From an uncultured bacterium (GTDB lineage: Bacteria > UBP6 > UBA1177), in the NCBI GenBank assembly GCA_905233945.1, contig CAJOFY010000006.1, positions 1-64,000 of the forward strand: 64,000 nt of DNA, written 5' to 3'. This document shows, one piece after another, positions 8,925 to 18,401 of the stretch. The position numbers and the translations under genes were made by a program. Under the pieces are notes generated by a model. It searched no databases. It saw only the letters and a list, made by a program, of their open reading frames with translations, and had not been told where the DNA came from. Positions within the stretch are counted from its first letter, which is position 1, and every line of letters starts with the position of its first letter.

Positions 8925-9221
8925 TTAAAACTCTATCTTTCTTTTTGTCGGATCTTCATTTTGTCTGAAAAAAGTGAAAGTGTGTCCTATCGAACCGCAG
9001 CACTCGCAGTGAAGCTCTTCCTCTATTTTTGCAGCTATCTCTTTTTTCTCGTCAATGTAGTCGATGAATTTGATTTTTATGAGCTCGTGCGCAGTCAGTG
9101 CCTCGTCAATCTGTGATATGACCTGTTCCGTGCATCCGTTTCTGCCGATTATTACGACCGGACTGAGCGCGTGAGCAAGCCCTCTGAGATATTTTTTCGC
9201 TTTTCCAGTAAGTTTTTCCAT
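8925..9221 (-). CDS. yhbY: YhbY family RNA-binding (CRM) protein
   Basis: LTGKAKKYLRGLAHALSPVVIIGRNGCTEQVISQIDEALTAHELIKIKF. Confidence 0.93.
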   Translation of the reverse strand: MEKLTGKAKKYLRGLAHALSPVVIIGRNGCTEQVISQIDEALTAHELIKIKFIDYIDEKKEIAAKIEEELHCECCGSIGHTFTFFRQNEDPTKRKIEF

Positions 9222-9680
9222 CTAGATCTCCATAAAAATTTCCTTCAGTTTTTTAAAATCGGCAGTTTCCATGAATCTTCCGAGGATTACTGCGGCAGCC
9301 GCCGAGTCTATAACGCCCGACTGTTTCTTTGCGCGGTAGTTCTTCGCATTGACTTTTTTTATTTCAAGCGCCTCTTCAGACGAATGGAACTCATCCACGC
9401 CGAAAAAGGGGATGTTTTCGTAAATTTCCTTCAGTCTCCGCTCAAAACCGCGTACAACCGGCATGAAACTGCTCTCTTCACCGTTCGCGCGGAGAGGATG
9501 GCCGACTGCAAATGCCGCGATATCGAAATCGAGCATGTTTTTCAGTCTTTCAAGATCGTCGTTTATCGAGTCTTTTCTTTTCAAAGTACCGATAACTACG
9601 GGAAAGTTCCATGTAGGATCGGTTGCCGCGACCCCGACGAACTTCATTCCGACATCGAGCGAGACGACTCTTTTAGTCAT
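9222..9680 (-). CDS. ruvX: Holliday junction resolvase-like RuvX/YqgF
   Basis: VVSLDVGMKFVGVAATDP...AVGHPLRANGEES...DSAAAAVIL. Confidence 0.85.
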   Translation of the reverse strand: MTKRVVSLDVGMKFVGVAATDPTWNFPVVIGTLKRKDSINDDLERLKNMLDFDIAAFAVGHPLRANGEESSFMPVVRGFERRLKEIYENIPFFGVDEFHSSEEALEIKKVNAKNYRAKKQSGVIDSAAAAVILGRFMETADFKKLKEIFMEI

Positions 9681-10653
9681 TGTTTTTCCCTGAAAGCGAG
9701 GCGAGCTGCTCAAGTACAGTCTCTTTTATAATACTCCTCGCATTTTTTTCCATCCACTCGAAAACAGCGGCTTTTACCGCCGATTCATCCGGAATCGCTG
9801 CCTGAGCCTGCGGTTTGTCATACGTCGGTTCTTCCGCCGGAGCCGGTGTTACGAAAGGTCTGCTTTCTTCCTCTTCTTCTTTTTCGTTGTTTCTTTCAAG
9901 TGAAAGCAAACTTACAAAATCATCTATTCCGCTCATGTTTTCGTTGAAATCTTCGAATGAGGGCGGTGCCTGGAAAACGGTTTCTTTGTTTTCCATGGTT
10001 TCAGGTTCCGGTTTTTCCGGTTCAGCAGCCGGTTCCTGAGCTGTTTCCGGAGCCGGTGTTTCCTGCGGCTGAGGCTGTATTTCTGCATCGTTTCCGCTGC
10101 CGGAAAGCCCGTTTTCCTCGTTCGGAAAATCTCCGAAAAGGTCTGTTTCAGCGGAATTGTCGCTGAAAAGATCATCGATGTCCGCTTCTTCGTTCTGCGG
10201 AGCTTTAGGTTCAGCTATAACTGCGTCTGAAGAAAGCTCAAACGGTTCCTCTTCGTCCTCAAGCCCTCCCAGAAGCTCTGTCACCGTGTTGTCTTCGCCT
10301 TCGCTGCTGTCCGGAAGATCATTTTTTACAGCCGAATCGGGAACAAGCCGGTCGAAAACCGTGAGAAGTTCGGTCCGGTTGAAGTTCCTCGGCAGAGTCT
10401 GAATCTGCGGATTTTTTGTGTTTGTCGCAAGCAGCAGCGGCGTGCCGGTCGATTTCAGCATTGCTATTATCCCCTGCGGCACAATCGATTCCTCAGCCAC
10501 TATGAGGTTGAATTTTTCGTGCTGAAGTTTTTCGAGAAAGCCGTTGAGAGTGTCTTTCAGCATTATTCTCCACGACGAATCGTGGGTGTAGTTGAGATAC
10601 CTTTCGGTGATTACCGGATTTGTTTCCAGTACCAGAGCTGTTTTTGTTGCCAT
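9673..10653 (-). CDS. Degenerate receiver-like N-terminus, acidic P/E-rich linker, C-terminal helix
   Basis: KTALVLETNPVITERYL...LIVAEESIVPQGIIAML...TPLLLATN; linker PQPQETPAPETAQEPAAEPEKPEPE. Confidence 0.6.
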   Translation of the reverse strand: MATKTALVLETNPVITERYLNYTHDSSWRIMLKDTLNGFLEKLQHEKFNLIVAEESIVPQGIIAMLKSTGTPLLLATNTKNPQIQTLPRNFNRTELLTVFDRLVPDSAVKNDLPDSSEGEDNTVTELLGGLEDEEEPFELSSDAVIAEPKAPQNEEADIDDLFSDNSAETDLFGDFPNEENGLSGSGNDAEIQPQPQETPAPETAQEPAAEPEKPEPETMENKETVFQAPPSFEDFNENMSGIDDFVSLLSLERNNEKEEEEESRPFVTPAPAEEPTYDKPQAQAAIPDESAVKAAVFEWMEKNARSIIKETVLEQLASLSGKNND

Positions 10654-10654
10654 T

Positions 10655-11635
10655 TTATCCTCCTGAAATTCTTTCAAAATACTGCCTGATAGTCTTCATA
10701 TCGTCCGGAAGCGGCGAGTGAAAGAGAAAATCTTCGCCGGACAGGCTGAAACCGAGAGTCCCTGCGTGCAGAAGCTGTCTTCCTGAAGTCGAAAGTAGTT
10801 TGTTGAGCGCTGCGTCCGGTGTTTTCTGCATTCCGCCGTAGAGCTCGTCGTTCAGAATCGGGTGTCCGAGACAGTTCATGTGCATTCTTATCTGGTGTGT
10901 GCGTCCTGTTTCGAGCGTTATTCGTAAAAATGAAGCATACTTGAACTCGTCAACGACTTCGTAGTGCGTCACGGCTTTTCTTCCGTTTCTGACATCGGGA
11001 GAGAAGCGCAGACGGTTTCTGGGATCCCTGCCGTGAAAAGTCGAAACTGTTCCCGTTTTTTCCTTCAGTTTTCCCCATACGAAGCAGAAATACTCGCGGT
11101 TTATATCGTGACGCGAGAACTTTTCCTGAAGTTCCGTCAGAGTTTTTTCGTTTTTTGCGACGACGAGAAGTCCTGAAGTGTCCTTGTCTATCCTGTGGAC
11201 AAGCCCCGCTCTGAAATCCGGGTTGTTTCTGGATTTTTCATGCAGGTTCAGATAATTGACCAGACCGTTAAGCAGAGTGCCTTTAGGATGGCCGTTCCCA
11301 GGATGAACCAGAAGTCCCGCCGGTTTGTTGACAATTAGGAAGTCGCTGTTTTCGAAAACTATGTCGAGCGGGATGTTTTCAGGTTCCGCGGAAACCTGTT
11401 CCGGTTCTTCAGCCTCGAATTCGATGAGATCTCCTTTCGAAAATTTGGAAAAACTGCATTTTGTGACGATTTTTCCGTTGACGGATAGGTTTTCGCAGCG
11501 GATGTTTCTCTGCGCTGCGGCTCTTGAAATTCCGAGCATCGACGAGATGAGAACATCCGCTCTCACGTTTTCGTCGGTTAAAAGTGAAAAAGCTGTGCAG
11601 CAGCCGTAAAAATCCAAAACAGCACCTTCATACAA
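10655..11635 (-). CDS. RluA/RluD family pseudouridine synthase
   Basis: VNKPAGLLVHPGNG...AGLVHRIDKDTSGLLVVAKN...GRTHQIRMHM. Confidence 0.95.
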   Translation of the reverse strand: MYEGAVLDFYGCCTAFSLLTDENVRADVLISSMLGISRAAAQRNIRCENLSVNGKIVTKCSFSKFSKGDLIEFEAEEPEQVSAEPENIPLDIVFENSDFLIVNKPAGLLVHPGNGHPKGTLLNGLVNYLNLHEKSRNNPDFRAGLVHRIDKDTSGLLVVAKNEKTLTELQEKFSRHDINREYFCFVWGKLKEKTGTVSTFHGRDPRNRLRFSPDVRNGRKAVTHYEVVDEFKYASFLRITLETGRTHQIRMHMNCLGHPILNDELYGGMQKTPDAALNKLLSTSGRQLLHAGTLGFSLSGEDFLFHSPLPDDMKTIRQYFERISGG

Positions 11636-11723
11636 AAATCAACTGTAAATTATGGTTTCTATACTGATAAAGGCAAGAATTTTTTATATTTAGATGATGC
11701 TCAGGATTAAAAATCGATGGAAA

Positions 11724-14700
11724 CTATTTCTTTGAAGCGAAAAGTTTTGCCGCTGCAAGGGCAAGCATTGAAGCTACAGCCGCGAGAACAACGTAAATCA
11801 TGCTGTTAGACGAGGTTTCCGGAAGTGCCGAAACAGCGCAGCCGCTGCCGTCATCGTCACCGCTGCCGCAGGATGCGGAATCGTTTTCGTTGCATTCGTA
11901 AGCGAACTCTTTCGAGGTTACGGGAAGCTCAACGATTTCTTTGCCGCTGGAAATTTTTACGCCGTTTGACGGAATCTGGATTTTAGCCTTTTCGCCTTTC
12001 GACATTTTGAACTCGACTTTGAAGATAAGGTATTTTTCTTCACCGGCAGCATATTTGAGAACGTCTTTGAGTCCGTCAATCGTGACAGTTGTTGCGTTTT
12101 CGAACTCGGCAACCTTCTTTATGAGTGCGTCGCCTGCCGATTCAATGCCGTTTTTGTCGTTATCTGCGATAAGGGATATTGATTTGATTCCTTCACCGAA
12201 TTTCGCGTAGTTCGACGGAATTTTTACCTTGATCGAGCTGATAGCATCGTCGGAACCGATTGATTTTGTTCTGACCTGAAGGATTTCGTGATTGCCGTTG
12301 AACTCTTTGTATGAGGGAACTTTCGGATCGCTGTCACCTTTGGTGAAAACGAAACCGTCGGTTGGTTCGAATCTGTAGGATGCAAAGTTGACTTTTGAGC
12401 CTTTTGCATTGACATCTCCGGCTGCATCCTTAAAGGTGAATGCTCCGCTGTCTTCGATTACCATATTGAATTTGCCGGATCTTCCGCCATCGTTCAGTTT
12501 AACATCAGCTGTTACGAGGAAGTGAGCCGTGTCACCGGTTTCTATGAGTCTGTTCGCGGGATCGGTGATCGAAAAGTCGAAGAAATATGAGTTGGTGATT
12601 GCATCTGCAGTTGCAATCAGAACGTCACCTTCGTTGACCTGACCGTCTGCGCTGTTTTTACCTTCTTTGTAGAGCTTGAAGTTTACTGCGTTGACATCCG
12701 AGTCTTTTTCGAGCTTGAGTGCGACTTTATGGAACTCATAGTATTTGCCTTTGTCACCGTCAGCAAAAAGATAGAACTGACCGAGAACAAGGTCGTAGGT
12801 CGGAGACGGAATGATTATCGAAGCAGAACCGCTGTCCGGAGAGTTTGTATCGATGTCGTATTTTACTTCGGAAACGTTTGTGAGGTCGGCATTTGCGTCA
12901 AAAACACACTCGTTGTTCTTGCATTTTTTGCCGTCTTTGCAGTCTTTGTCTTCAGTGCAGTAGTTGTCGTTGCCTTCAACTCTGACACCGCCGCACTCCA
13001 TTTTCGGAGGAAGTTCGCACTCGGTAACAGGTTTGCATTTTCCGATTTTGAGTCTGAGCGGAATGTTACTGTTCGAGTAGTATTTAGCGCCGCCTTCGGA
13101 ACTGATGACAGCCGAGTTTCTGATGACTTCGTTTTTCGAAAGGCCCGATTTCGGTCTGACTACGAATCTGACCCAAGCAGTGGTGTTTTCACCGCATACT
13201 CCGCCGTTGCAGTGTTCCATTGCATCAGAGATCAGCTGAGGGTTCGAGTACGGGAAGCCGCCTGCAACATCAGGAACTGCAGTCCAGTCGGTTCCAAGAC
13301 CGGCATCATTGAACTTCGTTGCGATTTCGGTTGTTCCTGGAACATATTCAACCTGGGACGGAAGTGAGTCCTGAAGCTGAACATCGCGGGCTACATTCTG
13401 GCCGTGGTTCTGGATTTTGATTGTGTAGTAGAAAGGTCTGTCTTCGCAGAAAGTATCGGCATCATCCGCGCACGAGCAGTAGTCTTTTTCTCTTTCATCA
13501 GGAATATCGAAATCGGGAAGTTTGGTATCGACGCTGACGATAAGAAGGTTTGTGTAAACCTGATCCTGGTTAGCACCGATCTGAAGGTTAAGGCTCTTTT
13601 CGCCTTTGACGAATTTCTGGTAGAAAGGTCCCTCGGGGCTTGCGTCGATCATAAGGATATCGGCATCGATCGCATATTCGAGAGGATTGGTCGTATCCAT
13701 AGGCCAGAGCTGGTTCGGGTTGCCGACGCACCAGTAGCTGGTGTCCTCCCATCCGAAAACTGAAGAAATCGAGTTGTACATTTCAGTGTATGAAACAGGC
13801 TGGCCCATCATCGATGGGTGAGAAGCCTGCGGGTTGCAGTCGTTGAAAATGGGAAGTAATTCTCCAGGATTGGATTCGCTGCTTATTGAAAGTCCCTCTT
13901 CATGCGAGAAAAGATATGACGCAAGACCGGGGTCGCCTTCAAAAACGACGAGACCGAGTTTGATGATTGCTTCGTCAGGAAGTTCGAAACCTGAAACATT
14001 GATGTTGGTCGAAGCGTCTCTGTAAGCAGCAAGACCGTTGTAAACATAGATTTTTTTTGCACTAATATGCTGCGAAGTGTAGACGAAAGGAAGGAACCAT
14101 CCGCCGACAAGACCGCTTGTTTCGAGATAGTTCGTATGGTTCGAACCGTCCATGCCGCTGACAGTGTATTCACCGTAAAGGGCTTCACCGGAGTTCATTC
14201 CGTTGGCTTCGCCCATTGCAATGATTTCTTTCATAAAGTCTGAAACCTCGACACGGTAGGTGAAAACGCCAGTTGTTCCGTCGTTCAGTGCCTCGTATTC
14301 GAAGTTTCCGATTGTCGTTGTTGCAAGGTTGCCCTGGAAAGAAGCGGTGATTTCTTTCTGAAGCGCTATTTCAGGATTCGTTGAATTTTTAAAAGAGAGC
14401 GTTACCGAATTGTCAGTAGGACCTGCGAGATTGCTGGGATCCTGAGTCGAAAGCCATGCAAGAAAAGCTCTGTCAATGTTTGCATCCGGCGGAATGTGTT
14501 TTTGAGTAAGAGTGTAGGTCGAATGGTCGATAAAAGTATCGCCCTGGGGGTTTGTGGCGGTATTGTCCTGACCGTTACTTGTGTTTGCTTCACCTGTGAC
14601 ACGGTCAATAAGTGTTTTGTGCATGATAAAGAAGTCCCATGCACCTTCCTCCCATTTGAGAAGAGTTCCGTCAGGAGCCATAGAGATACCGTTCTGGCCA

Positions 14701-14759
14701 AGATCGGCAAAAAGAAAAAAAGGAACCAAAAACATAAAAACCAATAAGAATTTTTTCAT
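11724..14759 (-). CDS. Large secreted/cell-surface protein with DUF11-like region and C-terminal sorting-type tail
   Basis: Signal peptide MKKFLLVFMFLVPFFLFADL; FYYTIKIQNHGQNVARDVQLQDSLPSQVEYVPGT; C-terminus SGCAVSALPE-TM-SKK. Confidence 0.7.
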   Translation of the reverse strand: MKKFLLVFMFLVPFFLFADLGQNGISMAPDGTLLKWEEGAWDFFIMHKTLIDRVTGEANTSNGQDNTATNPQGDTFIDHSTYTLTQKHIPPDANIDRAFLAWLSTQDPSNLAGPTDNSVTLSFKNSTNPEIALQKEITASFQGNLATTTIGNFEYEALNDGTTGVFTYRVEVSDFMKEIIAMGEANGMNSGEALYGEYTVSGMDGSNHTNYLETSGLVGGWFLPFVYTSQHISAKKIYVYNGLAAYRDASTNINVSGFELPDEAIIKLGLVVFEGDPGLASYLFSHEEGLSISSESNPGELLPIFNDCNPQASHPSMMGQPVSYTEMYNSISSVFGWEDTSYWCVGNPNQLWPMDTTNPLEYAIDADILMIDASPEGPFYQKFVKGEKSLNLQIGANQDQVYTNLLIVSVDTKLPDFDIPDEREKDYCSCADDADTFCEDRPFYYTIKIQNHGQNVARDVQLQDSLPSQVEYVPGTTEIATKFNDAGLGTDWTAVPDVAGGFPYSNPQLISDAMEHCNGGVCGENTTAWVRFVVRPKSGLSKNEVIRNSAVISSEGGAKYYSNSNIPLRLKIGKCKPVTECELPPKMECGGVRVEGNDNYCTEDKDCKDGKKCKNNECVFDANADLTNVSEVKYDIDTNSPDSGSASIIIPSPTYDLVLGQFYLFADGDKGKYYEFHKVALKLEKDSDVNAVNFKLYKEGKNSADGQVNEGDVLIATADAITNSYFFDFSITDPANRLIETGDTAHFLVTADVKLNDGGRSGKFNMVIEDSGAFTFKDAAGDVNAKGSKVNFASYRFEPTDGFVFTKGDSDPKVPSYKEFNGNHEILQVRTKSIGSDDAISSIKVKIPSNYAKFGEGIKSISLIADNDKNGIESAGDALIKKVAEFENATTVTIDGLKDVLKYAAGEEKYLIFKVEFKMSKGEKAKIQIPSNGVKISSGKEIVELPVTSKEFAYECNENDSASCGSGDDDGSGCAVSALPETSSNSMIYVVLAAVASMLALAAAKLFASKK

Positions 14760-14954
14760 CGTCTCCTCCGAAAAGTTTAACAAAAAAACGGTAGATTATA
14801 GACTTTTTGAAAGAGGAGTCAATAAAGATTTTTCTCCACCGGAAAATTTTGCTGTTTTATTTTCCTTGCTAAAACAAATTCAAGTTTTATACTCGCGCAA
14901 AAATTGTTCTTTAATTGTTTTGAACTTTTAATAACTTTTTTGAAGGAGAAAAAA

Positions 14955-15950
14955 ATGAATTTTATCGAAACGTTGCGCGAAAAGGCAATCAAAGTCCAGA
15001 AAACGATAGTTCTTCCGGAAGGAACCGAACCGAGAACTCTCAAGGCGACCCAGATCATTCTTGAGCAGAAGATCGCGAAGCCGATCCTCATCGGAAACCC
15101 TGACAAAATCGCTGCAGCGGCAAAAGAACTCGGCGTAAAAATCGACGGTGCAAGAATAGTTGACCCGGTAAACAGCGAATACTACGAAGATTTCGTCAAT
15201 ACTTTCTACGAAATGAGAAAGGCTAAAGGCGTCGATATGGAAAAAGCACGCAAAATGATGGCTGACGAAGTTTACTTCGCAACGATGATGGTCAAGAAAG
15301 ATGTCGCAGACGGTCTTGTAAGCGGTGCCATCCACTCCACCGGCGACACGATCCGTCCGGCACTTCAGATCATAAAGACGAAACCCGGCATCAAATCGGT
15401 TTCCAGCGCCTTCGTTATGATAGTTCCGAACTGCGAAATGGGCAGCAACGGAATGTTCCTTTTCGGCGACTGCGCAGTCAACCCGAACCCGACTTCGGCA
15501 GAACTTGCAGAGAGTGCAATTCTCACCGCTCAGACTGCAAAATCTTTCTGCGACATGGATCCGAAAGTCGCACTTCTCAGCTTCTCGACCTACGGCAGCG
15601 CAAAACACGAATTCGTCGACAAGGTAGTCGAGGCAGTAAAAATCGTTCACGAAACAGCTCCCGACCTCAAGGCTGACGGCGAGATCCAGGCTGACGCAGC
15701 CATGGTCGCAAGCGTAGGCAAGACGAAATGCCCGAACAGTCCGATCGCAGGACAGGCTAACGTCATGATTTTCCCCGACCTTCAGAGCGGAAACATCGGT
15801 TACAAACTCGTTCAGAGACTTGCAAAGGCGGAAGCAGTCGGTCCTTTCCTTCAGGGAATTGCAAAACCGGTCAACGACCTTTCGAGAGGCTGCTCGGTTG
15901 ACGATATCGTAAACGTAGTCGCTGCAACTGCAATCCAGGCTGCAAACTAA
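14955..15950 (+). CDS. pta: Phosphate acetyltransferase
   Basis: MNFIETLREKAIKVQKTIVLPEGTEPRTLKATQIIL...DGEIQADAAMV...PNSPIAGQANVMIFPDLQSGNIGYKLVQRL; RBS aaggag. Confidence 0.93.
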   Translation: MNFIETLREKAIKVQKTIVLPEGTEPRTLKATQIILEQKIAKPILIGNPDKIAAAAKELGVKIDGARIVDPVNSEYYEDFVNTFYEMRKAKGVDMEKARKMMADEVYFATMMVKKDVADGLVSGAIHSTGDTIRPALQIIKTKPGIKSVSSAFVMIVPNCEMGSNGMFLFGDCAVNPNPTSAELAESAILTAQTAKSFCDMDPKVALLSFSTYGSAKHEFVDKVVEAVKIVHETAPDLKADGEIQADAAMVASVGKTKCPNSPIAGQANVMIFPDLQSGNIGYKLVQRLAKAEAVGPFLQGIAKPVNDLSRGCSVDDIVNVVAATAIQAAN

Positions 15951-16090
15951 TCAAAACAAGTTCTGAAAAATTAAATCTCAACACCATAGGGAACGTCCTT
16001 GTGTGCTTCCGTTTTTGTTTGAAAAAAACCTCTTGTTTTCAATCCGTTTTTCACTATAATTCACTGATGTAACTTCAATTGGAGGCGAAT

Positions 16091-16330
16091 ATGAGTTACG
16101 AAGCACTTTTGGAACAGATAAAAGCCGCGCCGGAAGAGTGTCTTGATGAAATTTCAAACTATGTAAATTATGTGATCTATCGTTATGAAAAACAGAAAAC
16201 AGCGGCTGAGCGTTTTGACGATGAATGTGCGAAAGCGCAGGCTTGGGCAAAAGAAACCGGGCTTAGCGAACAGGATATTTTAGTCACATTGAAAGAAATC
16301 AGATCTGAAAACCAGAGAGTCGCTGAATGA
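16091..16330 (+). CDS. Putative antitoxin for the PIN toxin
   Basis: MSYEALLEQIKAAPEECLDEISNYVNYVIYRYEKQK; 4-bp ATGA overlap with the PIN gene. Confidence 0.65.
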   Translation: MSYEALLEQIKAAPEECLDEISNYVNYVIYRYEKQKTAAERFDDECAKAQAWAKETGLSEQDILVTLKEIRSENQRVAE

Positions 16331-16725
16331 AAATCGTTATAGATACGAATGTCGTTGTTTCGGCGTTGTTCTTCGGCGGAAAACCGCAGAAACTTCTTCA
16401 TTGTGCGATTACAGGAGCGCTTGAAGTAGTTGTTTCGAAAGAAATTATTGAAGAATACAACGAACTTATTGAAAGAATCTCCGACAAATATTCGGGAAGA
16501 AAAGAAAATTTTTCCATAAATGAATTTATTTCGATATGCCGTCTTGTCACTCCGACACGCAAGATTGATGTCTGCCGCGACCGCGATGATAACAAATTTT
16601 TGGAATGCGCTGCTGAAGCGAAATGCCTGTATGTTGTCAGCGGAGACAACGATTTGCTTGCTTTGAAACAGTTCGAAGATATAGAAATTATGACAGTCGC
16701 AGAATTTTTTGACCGATTTTTTTAA
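16327..16725 (+). CDS. Putative toxin, PIN family
   Basis: MKIVIDTNVVVSALFFGGKPQKLLHCAITGALEVVVSKEIIEEY...CRDRDDNKFLECAAEA. Confidence 0.9.
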   Translation: MKIVIDTNVVVSALFFGGKPQKLLHCAITGALEVVVSKEIIEEYNELIERISDKYSGRKENFSINEFISICRLVTPTRKIDVCRDRDDNKFLECAAEAKCLYVVSGDNDLLALKQFEDIEIMTVAEFFDRFF

Positions 16726-16730
16726 ATCTT

Positions 16731-18305
16731 ATGACTCAAAAATCCCCGTCAATCTTCAAAAAAAGTTCCGATCTGGCAATTTTGACAATAATTTCGCGTG
16801 TTTTAGGTTTGGTGCGCGAATCTGTCACGGCAGCTTTTTTGGGAACAGGGGCTTTAGCGGACGCTTTTGCTGTTGCTTTTACGATTCCCAATGTCGTGCG
16901 GAGGCTTTTTGCCGACGGAGTCATTTCATCGGCTTTCATTCCGCGCTTCAAAGGGCTTCTCGCCGAAAATAAAAGAGGTGAGGCTGCCGAATTTCTGAGT
17001 GCGCTTTTTACGATTGTTAGCCTTGTTTCGTTTGTTTTTGTCGCAGTTGCGTTCGTTTTTTCGGGCGGCATAACTGCGATTCTGGCCCCGACGCTTGAAG
17101 AAAACGCGGCGGCTGAGGCTGCGCTTCTTGCAAAAATAATGTTTCCTTACGTTTTTTTCATTTCGCTTGCAGCACTTACGCAGAGTGTCCTCAACAGTTC
17201 TGGGATCTTCAGGCCGAGCGGAGCTTCTCCTATAGTTTTCAACATCGCTTTCATCACGGCGGCTTTTCTGATCGCGCCGCTTACTGAAAATCCGGCGAGA
17301 GCTCTTGCTGTCGGAGTTTTTGCAGGGGGATTTTTGCAGCTTGCGATACAGCTTCCTTTCATGGCGAAAACGCTTTTCCGCTTTACTTTTACGAGCCTTA
17401 AAAAAGCGTTTGCGAACCCCAATATTGCGAAATCGGGAAAGATGGTTTTAGCCGCGCTTTTTGGTACCGGCGCATACCAGCTGAATGTTCTTCTCACGAC
17501 AAACATGGCTAACAGAGCAGGGGAAGGCGTTGTCAGCAGCCTTAGATTTTCGGCGCGGATCGAAGAACTTGTGATCGGCGTTTTTGTCGTAACTTTGAGC
17601 ACAGTGATTCTTCCGGAACTGGTTGAAAACGCGAAAAGCAGGAATTTCGCAAAACTTACGGAAAACCTTGATTCAGCCTTGAAGTTCGTCGCTTTCGTAT
17701 CTATCCCTGCGGTAGTTTTCACGCTCGTAAATTCGACTGAAATGGTGCGACTTCTTTTCGGATTCGGCAAATTTGACGAAAAATCGGTCGGACTCACAGC
17801 TTTCGCCCTCGATTTCAGGATTGCGGGGCTCTTTTTCCTCGCACTTTCAAGGATTTTGAACTCGTTTTTCTACGCGCTTGAAAAAACAAAACTTCCGGTT
17901 TTCGCGGGTCTTGTTTCGATTGCCGTGAACTTCATCACCGCATATTTTCTCGTTGACACCCTTGCCGGAGGCGGCATCGCGCTTGCATCGTCGCTTGCAT
18001 CGCTTGCGGCGGCGGTCATACTTTTTGCCGCAGTGCTCAAATTCTTCAAAGGCGGTTCCAATTTCGGAAAAGCGGTTCTTTATTTTGCAAAAATATCAAT
18101 AATTTCAATTGTTTCCGTTTTGCCGTTGTTCTTCTTGAAATCACCGGTTTCCGCGTTTTTTACTTCTCTTTTCACGAGCGCCAAAATATGTGAACTTTGC
18201 TCATTTTCAGTCTCGGCAGCTGTTTTCGGATTGCTTTTCATCACGATTTCTGCTGTTCTGAAAGACGAAACGCTTGCGGTTGTGAAAGGGATTTTCAGGA
18301 AATAA
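16731..18305 (+). CDS. murJ: Lipid II flippase MurJ/MviN
   Basis: SRVLGLVRESVTAAFLGTGALADAFAVAFTIPNVVRRLFADGVISSAFIPRF, multi-TM. Confidence 0.95.
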   Translation: MTQKSPSIFKKSSDLAILTIISRVLGLVRESVTAAFLGTGALADAFAVAFTIPNVVRRLFADGVISSAFIPRFKGLLAENKRGEAAEFLSALFTIVSLVSFVFVAVAFVFSGGITAILAPTLEENAAAEAALLAKIMFPYVFFISLAALTQSVLNSSGIFRPSGASPIVFNIAFITAAFLIAPLTENPARALAVGVFAGGFLQLAIQLPFMAKTLFRFTFTSLKKAFANPNIAKSGKMVLAALFGTGAYQLNVLLTTNMANRAGEGVVSSLRFSARIEELVIGVFVVTLSTVILPELVENAKSRNFAKLTENLDSALKFVAFVSIPAVVFTLVNSTEMVRLLFGFGKFDEKSVGLTAFALDFRIAGLFFLALSRILNSFFYALEKTKLPVFAGLVSIAVNFITAYFLVDTLAGGGIALASSLASLAAAVILFAAVLKFFKGGSNFGKAVLYFAKISIISIVSVLPLFFLKSPVSAFFTSLFTSAKICELCSFSVSAAVFGLLFITISAVLKDETLAVVKGIFRK

Positions 18306-18346
18306 AAAATCTGTTTAAGTTTCATATTAAATTGAAAAATTGCTTT

Positions 18347-18389
18347 TTAGGGAACTTTCTGCTATGAAAATCATGGAAAAGTTCCCTAA
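18347..18389. promoter_or_regulatory. 12-bp perfect inverted repeat upstream of fic (possible operator or hairpin)
   Basis: TTAGGGAACTTT - 19 nt - AAAGTTCCCTAA. Confidence 0.7.
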
Positions 18390-18401
18390 CTGGAGAGCGC
18401 G

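Noticed and set aside
12360-12380. ggttcgaatc resembling a tRNA T-loop
   Set aside because: Inside a CDS with no acceptor or anticodon arms.
12729-13367. 212-aa plus-strand ORF
   Set aside because: Antisense to the large secreted protein; composition typical of shadow ORFs.
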